NCBI GenBank assembly: GCA_035534455.1
Contig: DATLRV010000003.1
Location: 1-64,000, forward strand
Direction: 5' to 3'
Source: JAJYVT01 sp035534455
GTDB lineage: Bacteria > Actinomycetota > Acidimicrobiia > Acidimicrobiales > RAAP-2
DNA: 64,000 nt
Shown in pieces: positions 1 through 7,019 of the stretch. Below the pieces are notes generated by a model. That model was not told the origin of the DNA. It did no database searches and was given only the letters and a program-made list of their open reading frames with translations. Position 1 is the first letter of the stretch. Each line of letters opens with the position of its first letter. The translations under genes were made by a program, and so were the position numbers.

Positions 1-142
1 GGTTGCGTTGCTCGGTGCGCTCGCAGCTCGCCACCACCTCGTCGACGAGCGAAGGAGGGAACGTGCGCGTCAGCACACCCACCGAGACGAGGTCGGAGAG
101 CCGACGGTCTGACGCAGGCTTCCTCCAACCGGACCGGGGCAC
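1..142 (-). CDS. IS4-family transposase, N-terminal fragment (runs off the left edge)
   Basis: Reading the minus strand from a GTG at 142 gives 47 residues with no stop before the edge. They include RLSDLVSVGVLTRTFPPSLV, then a DEVV segment and RTEQRN. This matches the N-terminal domain of IS4-family transposases, in which a 'isiGvLtrtFPpelVDevv...teqR' block precedes the DDE catalytic core. The core would lie outside the window. The start is set by the first in-frame GTG after a TAG. The family call rests on motif recognition only. The fragment abuts a truncated helicase gene, which suggests an insertion event. Confidence 0.75.
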   Translation of the reverse strand, partial: MPRSGWRKPASDRRLSDLVSVGVLTRTFPPSLVDEVVASCERTEQRN

Positions 143-189
143 ACGGTCAAACTACACTATTGTGGCCTTAACTGAACGGTATTGTGGCT
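1..189 (-). mobile_element. End of an IS4-type insertion sequence next to a disrupted recQ-like gene
   Basis: The transposase 5' end at 142 is followed outward by about 47 bases. At about position 190 homology to the neighbouring recQ-like helicase stops abruptly. The octamer ATTGTGGC occurs at 159-166 and 181-188, near the presumed terminus. The exact terminal inverted repeat and target duplication cannot be fixed because the other IS end is outside the window. The outer boundary is inferred from where the helicase reading frame breaks. Confidence 0.5.
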
Positions 190-1052
190 AGGAGGGCTTC
201 CTCGGCCGCCAACCTGTCCTCGTGCTGGGCTTCGCCACTGTAGGAGGCGGCCGAGATCCCACGCTCGGTGAGCCATCGCGCAACTCTCCCCGTGTCGTCG
301 ACCGTCAGGCAGTAGACGATCCCGGAACCAGCGAGCGTGGGGATCACCTCACTGAGCCAACAGAGCCGCGCCGCCGGGTCGGGCAAATCAACCACGGCGA
401 GCTCGAGGCTCGAGCGGTGCAGCGGTCCCCGAATCACCTCGAGCCCGTCGCCCAGCTGCTCTTTGATGTCGTCGATCACCCGATCGTTGGCCGTTGCCGT
501 CGTGCAAAGGACCGGGACCGTCGCCGGGAGCAGCTTGATGACCCGGGCGATGCGCCGGTAGTCGGGGCGGAAATCGTGGCCCCAATCGCTGATGCAGTGC
601 GCTTCGTCCACGACCAGGAGCCCCACCCTCGATGCGATGTGAGGGAGCACTTCTTCCACGAACCGAGCGTTGTTGAGGCGCTCGGGTGAGATCAGGACGA
701 TGTCACTTCTTCCGCTGCGGATGCGATCTTCGATGTCGTCCCACAGCTCGCTGTTGGTGCTGTTGATCGTGTCGGCGACCACTCCGACCCTTGCCGCCAT
801 GCCCAGCTGGTTGCGCATCAGGGCGAGGAGTGGCGAGACCAGCAGCGTCGGGCCGGCGCCGGCGTCTCGGAGGAGGCGGGTGGCGACGAAGTACACGCCG
901 CTTTTCCCCCAGCCGGTCCGCTGCACGACGAGGGCCCGACCCCTGGACTCCACGAGCTGTTCGATCGCTTCCCACTGACCCGGTCGGAAGCGGGCGTCCG
1001 GATCTCCCGTCAGACGTCCAAGCAGCTCTTCCCCCCGCCTCCGGAGCGTCAT
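168..1052 (-). pseudogene. RecQ-like DEAD/DEAH-box DNA helicase, 3'-truncated
   Basis: The 294-residue product has a RecQ-type helicase core. It shows RPGQWEAIEQL (motif 0), a Walker A variant QRTGWGKS, motif Ia LLVSPLLALMRNQ, the box DEAHCISDWGHDFRP and motif III TTATA. Part of the second RecA-like domain follows (GIVYCLT, AASYSGEAQHEDR). The frame ends at ALLATIPFS, just where RecQ proteins continue into motifs V and VI. RecQ proteins are usually about 500-700 residues, so the rest of lobe 2 and any RQC/HRDC domains are missing. The break coincides with the IS4-like terminus near 190, so the gene was probably disrupted by insertion or a linked deletion. The surviving piece is unlikely to be an active helicase. 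Confidence 0.75.
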
Positions 1053-1518
1053 GACCGGACCGTACTCTCGCGCTGTGACGCCAGCGGGACGGCCACCTGG
1101 ACGACTCGATGCTCATTGATCGAACACGCGCCACGGCCGGGCTCCTGCCGGCGCTTATTCTCCCGCAGAATCACCGATCGCCGCGGAGTCGGCCGCGATT
1201 GTCGTGGACGCGAGGCTCTTCTCGTGAAACGGAGTTGCGCGTAAAAACGGCTCTACGCGACGAGGCGTGGGTGTCCCGTTGGGACTCAGTGGAACAAACG
1301 AGGCCGGAGAGGGTGCGTAGGCGTTGGTCTTGATGAAGGCGGGCCCCCACTCGGGGTCGAACAGGTAGAAGTAGAAGTGGGGGGCGCCCGAGAGCGCGTC
1401 CTCAGCGCGTCAGCGCCGCTTGGCGGCATGAGGCTCGCTCGTTACCGCGAGCGCGGAGAGGCCGGCGGGCCGGGACCACCGGTCAGTACTGGCTGCCGCG
1501 CAGGGATAGCTTGGGTGA
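1053..1518. other. Intergenic region with a gene remnant
   Basis: No intact gene is supported here. A short conserved-looking peptide segment on the minus strand (1311-1379) is listed separately. The rest carries only short open frames without ribosome sites. The stretch lies between the broken helicase and a cupin gene and looks like decayed DNA beside a mobile element. Confidence 0.5.
1311..1379 (-). pseudogene. Remnant of an unidentified protein (HFYFYLFDPEWGPAFIKT segment)
   Basis: The minus strand encodes HFYFYLFDPEWGPAFIKT followed by NAYAP, an aromatic-rich block that looks like genuine protein sequence. Upstream the frame is closed by a TGA. Downstream it stays open to a TAA at 1155-1157 but becomes low-complexity and lacks any plausible continuation. 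I recall similar 'FYFYxxDxxWGPAFIK' blocks in uncharacterised actinobacterial proteins but cannot name the family. The piece is probably an internal fragment of a dead gene. Confidence 0.35.
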
Positions 1519-1872
1519 GTGTCCGAGTCCCTCGCCTCTCTTCCCGTCGTCGCCGCACTCGGAGCCGCCCCCTGGGTCGAGGAGGCGCCGGGGATCCACA
1601 ACCGCTCCGCGTTCGTGAACGGCGTCCGCTGGGCTGTCGTGCGCTACCAGCCTGGTGCCGAACGCGACGAGTGGTGCAACGACGGGCACCGCGGTTACGT
1701 GCTGCACGGCCACATCTCCTACGAGCTCTCCGACGGCGACCACGTCGACGTCCCGGGAGGTGCTGCCTTCTGGTTGCCCCCGGGGCCCGGCCACCGCGGC
1801 GTGAACGGCGACGCGGAGACCCAGCTCTTCCTCATCGACGTGCCTGAGGTCGGCGCGGAGGCGGACGGCTGA
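1519..1872 (+). CDS. Small cupin-domain protein
   Basis: A 117-residue protein, about the size of a single cupin barrel. RYQPGAERDEWCNDGHRGYV and then VLHGHISYELSDGD correspond to cupin motif 1, and FWLPPGPGHRGVN to motif 2. A histidine and acidic residues stand at likely metal-ligand positions. The start is a GTG at 1519. It faces the minus-strand catabolic operon tail-to-tail (12-base gap to 1885), so it is not part of that operon. The ligand or reaction cannot be inferred; such proteins range from isomerases to small-molecule sensors. Confidence 0.65.
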   Translation: MSESLASLPVVAALGAAPWVEEAPGIHNRSAFVNGVRWAVVRYQPGAERDEWCNDGHRGYVLHGHISYELSDGDHVDVPGGAAFWLPPGPGHRGVNGDAETQLFLIDVPEVGAEADG

Positions 1873-1884
1873 GCGCAGCTGGGA

Positions 1885-2790
1885 CTACGCCAGCGAGGAC
1901 GGCGAGACCCTCCGGAGCAGGTCGACCGGGTGCTCGGGACCGCCATGGGCGTGCGCTCTCCACCAGGATGCCACCTGGGCCCCGGTGGCCACCCACGCAT
2001 CTCCCGTCTCCACGACGGCGTCGAGGAAGCGCCAGACGAGGTCGATCCTGCCCGGCGTCCCTGCGACCTCGGGGTGCAGCTGCAGCACCAGGCAGAGTCC
2101 CTCCCGCCGGCAGCCCTCGAGCTCGAGACACCAGTTCTCGAGCACGTCCTCGTACGAGGCGATCCGCGACTGACCCTCGGGGATCGCGGGGGCGAAGTTC
2201 CAGGCGAAGGCCAGCCGGTCGCTCAACGCATGGATGAACGGGATCTCGACGATCGACCGGCCCTCGCCGGCGGGCACGCAGAACGGGACGTCGTCGCCGG
2301 TCCACGACGACGACCAGCCGAACCCCGCCTCGAGCAACTGCGCCCCGAGATCGGGCGGCCACTCGCCCGAGGGCAGGCGGAAGCCGGGTTCCCCTGTCGC
2401 CGTCACTTCGGCGAGGGCCTGGCGTGAGGCTCTCAGGACGTCGAGCCGCTCGCGGACCGTGAGCCGGTCCATGCGCTCGAGCCGCATGCCGCGCGCGCCG
2501 AGCCCGTGGCCTGCAGCGACCACGTCGCCGAGGAGGGCGCGGCAGGGCGCGACCATCGCGCCGGGGACGAACCAGGTGGTCCGGACGCCGCGCTCGGCGA
2601 ACGTGTCCAACAGGCGCGGGGCGCCGCGGATCGCTCCGTAGCGGAAGATGGACAGCGTCTTGTCGAGCGACGCAGCGGCGGGGTCGGGGCCGAGGAGCGC
2701 GAGCTCCGAGTCGAAGTTCACGGTGATGACGACTGCGAACCGCCGGTCATCGGGCCAGCGGTTCGGTGTGGGCGCCAGGGCGCGCGTCAT
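1885..2790 (-). CDS. Polysaccharide deacetylase/PuuE-family protein with degenerate metal site
   Basis: The 301-residue protein has the NodB-like (CE4) fold plan shared by peptidoglycan deacetylases and PuuE-type allantoinases: VITVNFDSE, TTWFVPG, GFRLPSGEWPP and a C-terminal LQLHPEV. The family H-x3-H metal motif, present in the upstream paralogue as HGYKH, is RGMRL here, and the FDVD motif has become FDSE. The catalytic-region His (LHPEV) and the R-x-P element are kept. It may therefore be a pseudoenzyme, a partner subunit or a metal-independent hydrolase. Its ATG overlaps the stop of the upstream paralogue (ATGA), so the two are translationally coupled. It is the last gene of the long minus-strand operon. 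Confidence 0.75.
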   Translation of the reverse strand: MTRALAPTPNRWPDDRRFAVVITVNFDSELALLGPDPAAASLDKTLSIFRYGAIRGAPRLLDTFAERGVRTTWFVPGAMVAPCRALLGDVVAAGHGLGARGMRLERMDRLTVRERLDVLRASRQALAEVTATGEPGFRLPSGEWPPDLGAQLLEAGFGWSSSWTGDDVPFCVPAGEGRSIVEIPFIHALSDRLAFAWNFAPAIPEGQSRIASYEDVLENWCLELEGCRREGLCLVLQLHPEVAGTPGRIDLVWRFLDAVVETGDAWVATGAQVASWWRAHAHGGPEHPVDLLRRVSPSSLA

Positions 2791-3701
2791 GCGCCCGGCC
2801 CCGGTGTGCCGGCAATGGCCCCGCCCGGCGACGCCTCACCCCGGACGGCGAAGCCGTCGGGGTGTGCCAGCACCCAGCGCGCCACTTCGGTGCCCGTCGC
2901 GAACCAGCATTCTCCGGCGGCGACCATGTGCTCGACGAAGCGCTCGAGGACCACCGCACGTCCGGGAGTCGCCGAGACCTTCGGATGGAAGGTCGTCGTG
3001 AGCAGACCGCCGACCCGGTGCGTCCCGTCGAACTCCTTGCACCAGTTCGACAGCGCCACCCGGTAGGCGGCGATGCGGTCGTGCCCCTTTGGGAAGGGCG
3101 GCTCCTCGGTGAACGCGAAGTACGCGTAGTCGTCCAGCTCGACGGGCGCGGGGATCTCCACCAGGTCAGAGACCGCGCCGCCGATCACTCGCCGGTACGG
3201 TCGGTCGTCGTCACGGAACGAGCTCGAGTACAGGAACCCCCGCTGCGCGAGAAGCCTCGGGGTCTCGGGGTGCCAGTCGCCGGTCGGAGTGCGGAACCCG
3301 CGGGCGACGACGCCCAGGTGCTCCTCGAAGATCGCCTGCGAGCGGTCGAGCACCTCCACCTGCGCCGGCACGTCGAGGTCGGCGTAGCGCTCGTGCTTGT
3401 AGCCGTGATGTCCGACCTCGTGTCCCGAAGCCAGGATGTCGCGGCACACGGCGGGCCAGTGCTCGACGACCCACGAGGGCACGAAGAACGTCGCTGCGAC
3501 ACCAGTCCGCTCGAGCAGATCGAGGATGCGCGGCACGGCCCGGAAGGGGCCGTAGGCGCCCTGGGCGAACAGGCGCGGCATTCGCCAGATCGAACCGTCC
3601 ACCATCGCGCCGCCCGACGGCCCGTCCACGTCGAAGGCGAGCATCACGCACGAGCGCCGGCCGTCGGGCCAAGCAGTCCGGGATTCACGCGTCAGCGCCA
3701 C
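2787..3701 (-). CDS. Polysaccharide deacetylase/PuuE-family hydrolase, intact motifs
   Basis: About 304 residues with complete family motifs: LAFDVDGPSGG (general-base Asp region), ATFFVPSWVVE, GHEVGHHGYKHERY (H-x3-H), GFRTPTGDWHP and TTFHPKV. Members act on N-acetyl sugars or, in the PuuE branch, open the allantoin ring. The operon has small-molecule carbamoylases and no cell-wall genes, so hydrolysis of a cyclic or acyl amide is more likely than wall deacetylation. I chose the GTG at 3701 because GAGGA lies 8 bases upstream and it overlaps the end of the argH-like gene. An ATG at 3731 in the same frame is possible. Its stop overlaps the degenerate paralogue downstream. Confidence 0.8.
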   Translation of the reverse strand: MALTRESRTAWPDGRRSCVMLAFDVDGPSGGAMVDGSIWRMPRLFAQGAYGPFRAVPRILDLLERTGVAATFFVPSWVVEHWPAVCRDILASGHEVGHHGYKHERYADLDVPAQVEVLDRSQAIFEEHLGVVARGFRTPTGDWHPETPRLLAQRGFLYSSSFRDDDRPYRRVIGGAVSDLVEIPAPVELDDYAYFAFTEEPPFPKGHDRIAAYRVALSNWCKEFDGTHRVGGLLTTTFHPKVSATPGRAVVLERFVEHMVAAGECWFATGTEVARWVLAHPDGFAVRGEASPGGAIAGTPGPGA

Positions 3702-5164
3702 GGCCGGGGTCCTCGGTAGTTGGTGGACCATGACCGCTGCGCTGCGACGCGCGCCCGCACGTTCGCGAGCTGCTCGTCCACCCGTCTGAACGACGTGCCG
3801 CCGACGGCGTCGCGCCGCTCGATGGCGGACTCGAGGGTGAGGCGCGCCGTCACCGCCGCCTCGAGCCGGGGGTCGACGGCACCGAGCGCATCGGCATCGA
3901 GGCTCTCCAAGCCGATGCGCTCGCGTTCGCACACCTGCACGAGCCGTCCGGTGATGATGTGGGCCTCGTGGAACGGGACGCCACGCTCGGTCAGCCAGTC
4001 GGCGACCTCGGTTGCCAGCGTCGAGCGTGCGGCCGCGTCCCGGCGCATTCGGGCGACGTCGAAGCGCAGCGTGCGCACGAGCCCCGACATCGCGGGCAGG
4101 ACGAGGAGCAGCGTCGCCACGGCGTCCATGGCGACGTGCTTGTCTTCGGACATGTCCCGGTTGTAGGCGAAGGGCAGTCCCTTGAGCGCCCCGAGCATCG
4201 TCGTGAGGAGCCCGATCATGCGTGCGGCGCGCCCCCGGGTGAGCTCGGCGATGTCGGGATTCTTCTTCTGCGGCATGATGGAACTGCCCGTCGAGAAGCC
4301 GTCGTCGAGTTCCGCCCAGGAGAATTGGTCGGACACCCACAGCGTCACCTCCTCGGCGAGCCGTGAGAGGTCGACACCGATGATCGCCGCCACGAAGAGG
4401 AACTCGCAGACGGTGTCCCGGCTCGCCACCGCGTCGATGGAGTTCGGCGCCACCCCGTCGTAACCGAGCTCGCTCGCGAGCCGTTCGGGTTCGGTCACGA
4501 GCGGCGATCCGGCGAGCGCAGCCGCGCCGAGCGGGCACAGTGCCGTGCGGGCGTCCCAGTCCTCGAGCCTACCTACGTCGCGCAGGAGCGCCTGACAGTG
4601 CGCGAGCAGGTGGTGGCCGAAGACGACCGGCTGCGCGGGCTGAAGGTGCGTGAAGCCGGGAGCGATCGTCCGGCGATGCGCGTCGGCCTGGGCGAGGAGC
4701 GCGTCGACGAGGTCGAGGACGAAGTCGTGCACCACCCTCGCATGGTCCCGGAGGTAGAGACGGAGGTCGTTGGCGGCCTGGTCGTTGCGCGACCGGCCGG
4801 CGCGGATCTTGCTGCCCGACGGCCCGACGCGAGCAACGAGCTCGCGCTCGAGGAAGCCGAAGAGGTCCTCGTCCTCTGCCAACGGGCGGAGGGACCCACG
4901 CAGGTACTCGTCGCTCAGCTGTACCAGCGCGGCCTCGATTGCGCGTTGCTCCTTGGTGTCTAGGACTCCGGCAACGAGGAGCTGGCGCGAGTGCGCGATG
5001 GACGACGCGATGTCGTAGGGCGCGAGGTCGAACGCCGCCGCCTCCGAGCGGGAGAGCGCCATCAGCTCCCGCTCCGGCGAACCGGCGAACCGGCCACCCC
5101 ACAGCCGACCCTCCTTCTGCGGCACCTGGTCGCCGCCGGCACGACCCCCTGTCACGGGGGTCAT
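3692..5164 (-). CDS. argH: Argininosuccinate lyase-family enzyme
   Basis: The 490-residue protein matches the argininosuccinate lyase/fumarase superfamily. The N-terminal LWGGRFAGSPERELMALSRS and SRNDQAANDLRLYLRD are typical of ArgH. The signature GSSIMPQKKNPDIAEL is intact and carries the catalytic-loop Ser. ArgH splits argininosuccinate into arginine and fumarate. The superfamily also includes lyases for other N-succinyl compounds. The gene sits inside a catabolic operon, not with argG/argF, so a degradative C-N lyase role is possible. The ATG at 5164 overlaps the LLM gene stop (ATGA); an in-frame ATG 30 bases upstream is less likely. Confidence 0.85.
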   Translation of the reverse strand: MTPVTGGRAGGDQVPQKEGRLWGGRFAGSPERELMALSRSEAAAFDLAPYDIASSIAHSRQLLVAGVLDTKEQRAIEAALVQLSDEYLRGSLRPLAEDEDLFGFLERELVARVGPSGSKIRAGRSRNDQAANDLRLYLRDHARVVHDFVLDLVDALLAQADAHRRTIAPGFTHLQPAQPVVFGHHLLAHCQALLRDVGRLEDWDARTALCPLGAAALAGSPLVTEPERLASELGYDGVAPNSIDAVASRDTVCEFLFVAAIIGVDLSRLAEEVTLWVSDQFSWAELDDGFSTGSSIMPQKKNPDIAELTRGRAARMIGLLTTMLGALKGLPFAYNRDMSEDKHVAMDAVATLLLVLPAMSGLVRTLRFDVARMRRDAAARSTLATEVADWLTERGVPFHEAHIITGRLVQVCERERIGLESLDADALGAVDPRLEAAVTARLTLESAIERRDAVGGTSFRRVDEQLANVRARVAAQRSWSTNYRGPRPWR

Positions 5165-6225
5165 CGAGCGCCCGCCACCGGGCGCTCGACCCATCCTGAT
5201 CGCGCCGCCAGCTCGAAGAGCCGCGGCGCCTGTGCGTTGTTGGGGACCCTCAGCACTGGTAGCTCGACGCCTGCGCTCCGGTAGGCCTCCACTCTGGCGC
5301 GGACCTGCTCCTCGTCGCCCGATGCCGTGAGGGCGCGCACGAGCGGGTCGGGGATGGCTTCAAGGAGCGCGCGCTCGCCGTGCTCGCGGTAAAGGGCGGA
5401 GAGCCGGTCCGGCGCGTCGCGGTCGACGTGCGGCTCGCCCACCGCGATCTTGCTCAGCGCAGTCAGGCTGTAGCGGAACTTCGAGGCAACCTCCCAGCGG
5501 ACGGCGTCGAGCGCCTGCTGCTCGTCGTCGGCGACCGAGACGCTGATCAGCTGCGCGACGGTGAAGCCGTCCATGGACTTCCCGGCGGCCGCCCGGTGGC
5601 GGCGCAGAAGCGCCAGGGCGCTCGCGGTGTACTCCGGCGAGGCGCCCCCGTCGAGGAGTACGCCATCGGCGAGCTCCGCGGCGATGCGCAGGCCGAGCCG
5701 GCTGGTCGCCGCGGTCCACAGCGGGACTCCCTGGCGAACCGGGCGCCAGTTCAGCCCGACGTCGTCGAGTCGCACCACGTCGCCGCGGAACGTGACCCGC
5801 TCGCCGGTGAGCAGGAGCCGCACCGCCTGGAGGTACTCGCGCAACGTCTGCGGCGGCGTGGCGGGGGGTACCTGCGCGGGCAGGCCGTTGCGCGCGCCGT
5901 GGCGTGCGGTGGCGGCGCCGAGGACCAGCGTGAGCCGGCCGCCGGACAGCTCGTCGAGCGTAGCGGCGGTCTGGGCCATGAGCAGTGGGCTGCGCAGCCG
6001 GACGATCTGGGTCGTCGCGAGCCCCATGGCCGACGTGGCCGCGGCGAAGGAGGCCAGCGCGGAGACCGAGTCGCGGTTCGTGAAGAACGCCTCGGAGAAC
6101 ATGCCGAGCGCGAACCCTGCGCGCTCGGCCTCGGCGACTTGCGCCGTCATGTCCGCGACCGTCGCACGCGGGTCGTACCCGACGGCGAAGCCGAAGGCCG
6201 GGCGGTGCACGTCCGTCGCGCTCAT
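5161..6225 (-). CDS. LLM-class F420/FMN-dependent oxidoreductase
   Basis: The 354-residue protein has the luciferase-like monooxygenase TIM-barrel pattern: FGFAVGYDPR at the N-terminus, AEAERAGFALGMFSE, MGLATTQIVRLRSPLLMAQT, LDELSGGRLTLVLGAA and GVPLWTAATS. The family uses reduced FMN or coenzyme F420 to oxidise small molecules, including aminopolycarboxylates and sulfonates. In this operon it could oxidatively cleave a C-N bond ahead of the lyase. ATGA overlaps at both ends place it firmly in the transcript. The cofactor cannot be decided from sequence reading alone. Confidence 0.8.
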   Translation of the reverse strand: MSATDVHRPAFGFAVGYDPRATVADMTAQVAEAERAGFALGMFSEAFFTNRDSVSALASFAAATSAMGLATTQIVRLRSPLLMAQTAATLDELSGGRLTLVLGAATARHGARNGLPAQVPPATPPQTLREYLQAVRLLLTGERVTFRGDVVRLDDVGLNWRPVRQGVPLWTAATSRLGLRIAAELADGVLLDGGASPEYTASALALLRRHRAAAGKSMDGFTVAQLISVSVADDEQQALDAVRWEVASKFRYSLTALSKIAVGEPHVDRDAPDRLSALYREHGERALLEAIPDPLVRALTASGDEEQVRARVEAYRSAGVELPVLRVPNNAQAPRLFELAARSGWVERPVAGAR

Positions 6226-7019
6226 GACGTCGACAAGAGGGTCTCGGCGAGGGTGCCGACGTGCACGATAGGGGCGCCGGTGTACTCCCGGACCACCGCG
6301 GTGAACTGCGGCAGGATCGTGCACACGAGCAGCACGCATCCGATGCCGTCCAACGCGCCGCCGGCGACGCGCTCCCGCTCGAGCACTTCCCGCAGCCCCG
6401 CCTCGAGACCCGCTTCGGACCATCTGCGGTGGTGCACCCAGTCGGGACGGTCCATCTCCGCCCAGTCGCCCGCGCCGTCCATGCCGACGACCCGCACCCG
6501 GGACGTACCCGGCGTCCCCGCGAGTGAGCGTCGCCCCGACTCGGTTGTCATCGTGAGCACGAGGACATCGCACCGGCTCGAGCGCAGCGCGTCATCGAGC
6601 ACGTCGAGCGCGCTGAGGACGGTGGGCGTCGCGGGCGGGGGATCGAGCGCGGGCCACGCGTCGACGAAGCGCCCGCAGGTGCCGACGATGATGCGGCAGC
6701 GCCCGTCGAGCCGGCGCACGGCGTCGGCGACGCCTCGGATGGCCTCGGGCCGCCGCTCTTCGGCCGCCTTTGCGGTGGCCCCGCGCGCCACCGCGAAGAG
6801 GGCGGGGCGCGACCAGTAGGCGGGGTGGCTCAGGAAGCCGGTCCCGAGCCCTTCGGGAGGGACCCAGGAAAGCGGGTTCTCCCAGTCGAGGGTCTCCACG
6901 TAGTGCTCGGAGTCGAGCAAGACGACGCCGACTACGTCGGGGACGGACGTCGGACCGCGTGTGCGGCTGCCGCCCGCATGCGCGGTGCCGCCGTCGGCTC
7001 CGCTGCGCGCCGGCGTCAT
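6222..7019 (-). CDS. Asp/Glu/hydantoin racemase-superfamily-like protein
   Basis: The 265-residue protein has two cysteine motifs, one in each half: VGTCGRF near residue 120 and LLVCTILPQF near residue 230. This is the paired-Cys arrangement of aspartate/glutamate racemases, hydantoin racemase and maleate isomerase. An N-terminal VGVVLLDSEHYVETLDWENP is unusual for the classic racemases, so the relation is distant. Adjacent carbamoylase and deacetylase genes would fit racemisation of a hydantoin- or ureido-type intermediate. The ATG at 7019 overlaps the stop of the ThDP gene. Function beyond the superfamily is not supported. Confidence 0.55.
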   Translation of the reverse strand: MTPARSGADGGTAHAGGSRTRGPTSVPDVVGVVLLDSEHYVETLDWENPLSWVPPEGLGTGFLSHPAYWSRPALFAVARGATAKAAEERRPEAIRGVADAVRRLDGRCRIIVGTCGRFVDAWPALDPPPATPTVLSALDVLDDALRSSRCDVLVLTMTTESGRRSLAGTPGTSRVRVVGMDGAGDWAEMDRPDWVHHRRWSEAGLEAGLREVLERERVAGGALDGIGCVLLVCTILPQFTAVVREYTGAPIVHVGTLAETLLSTS

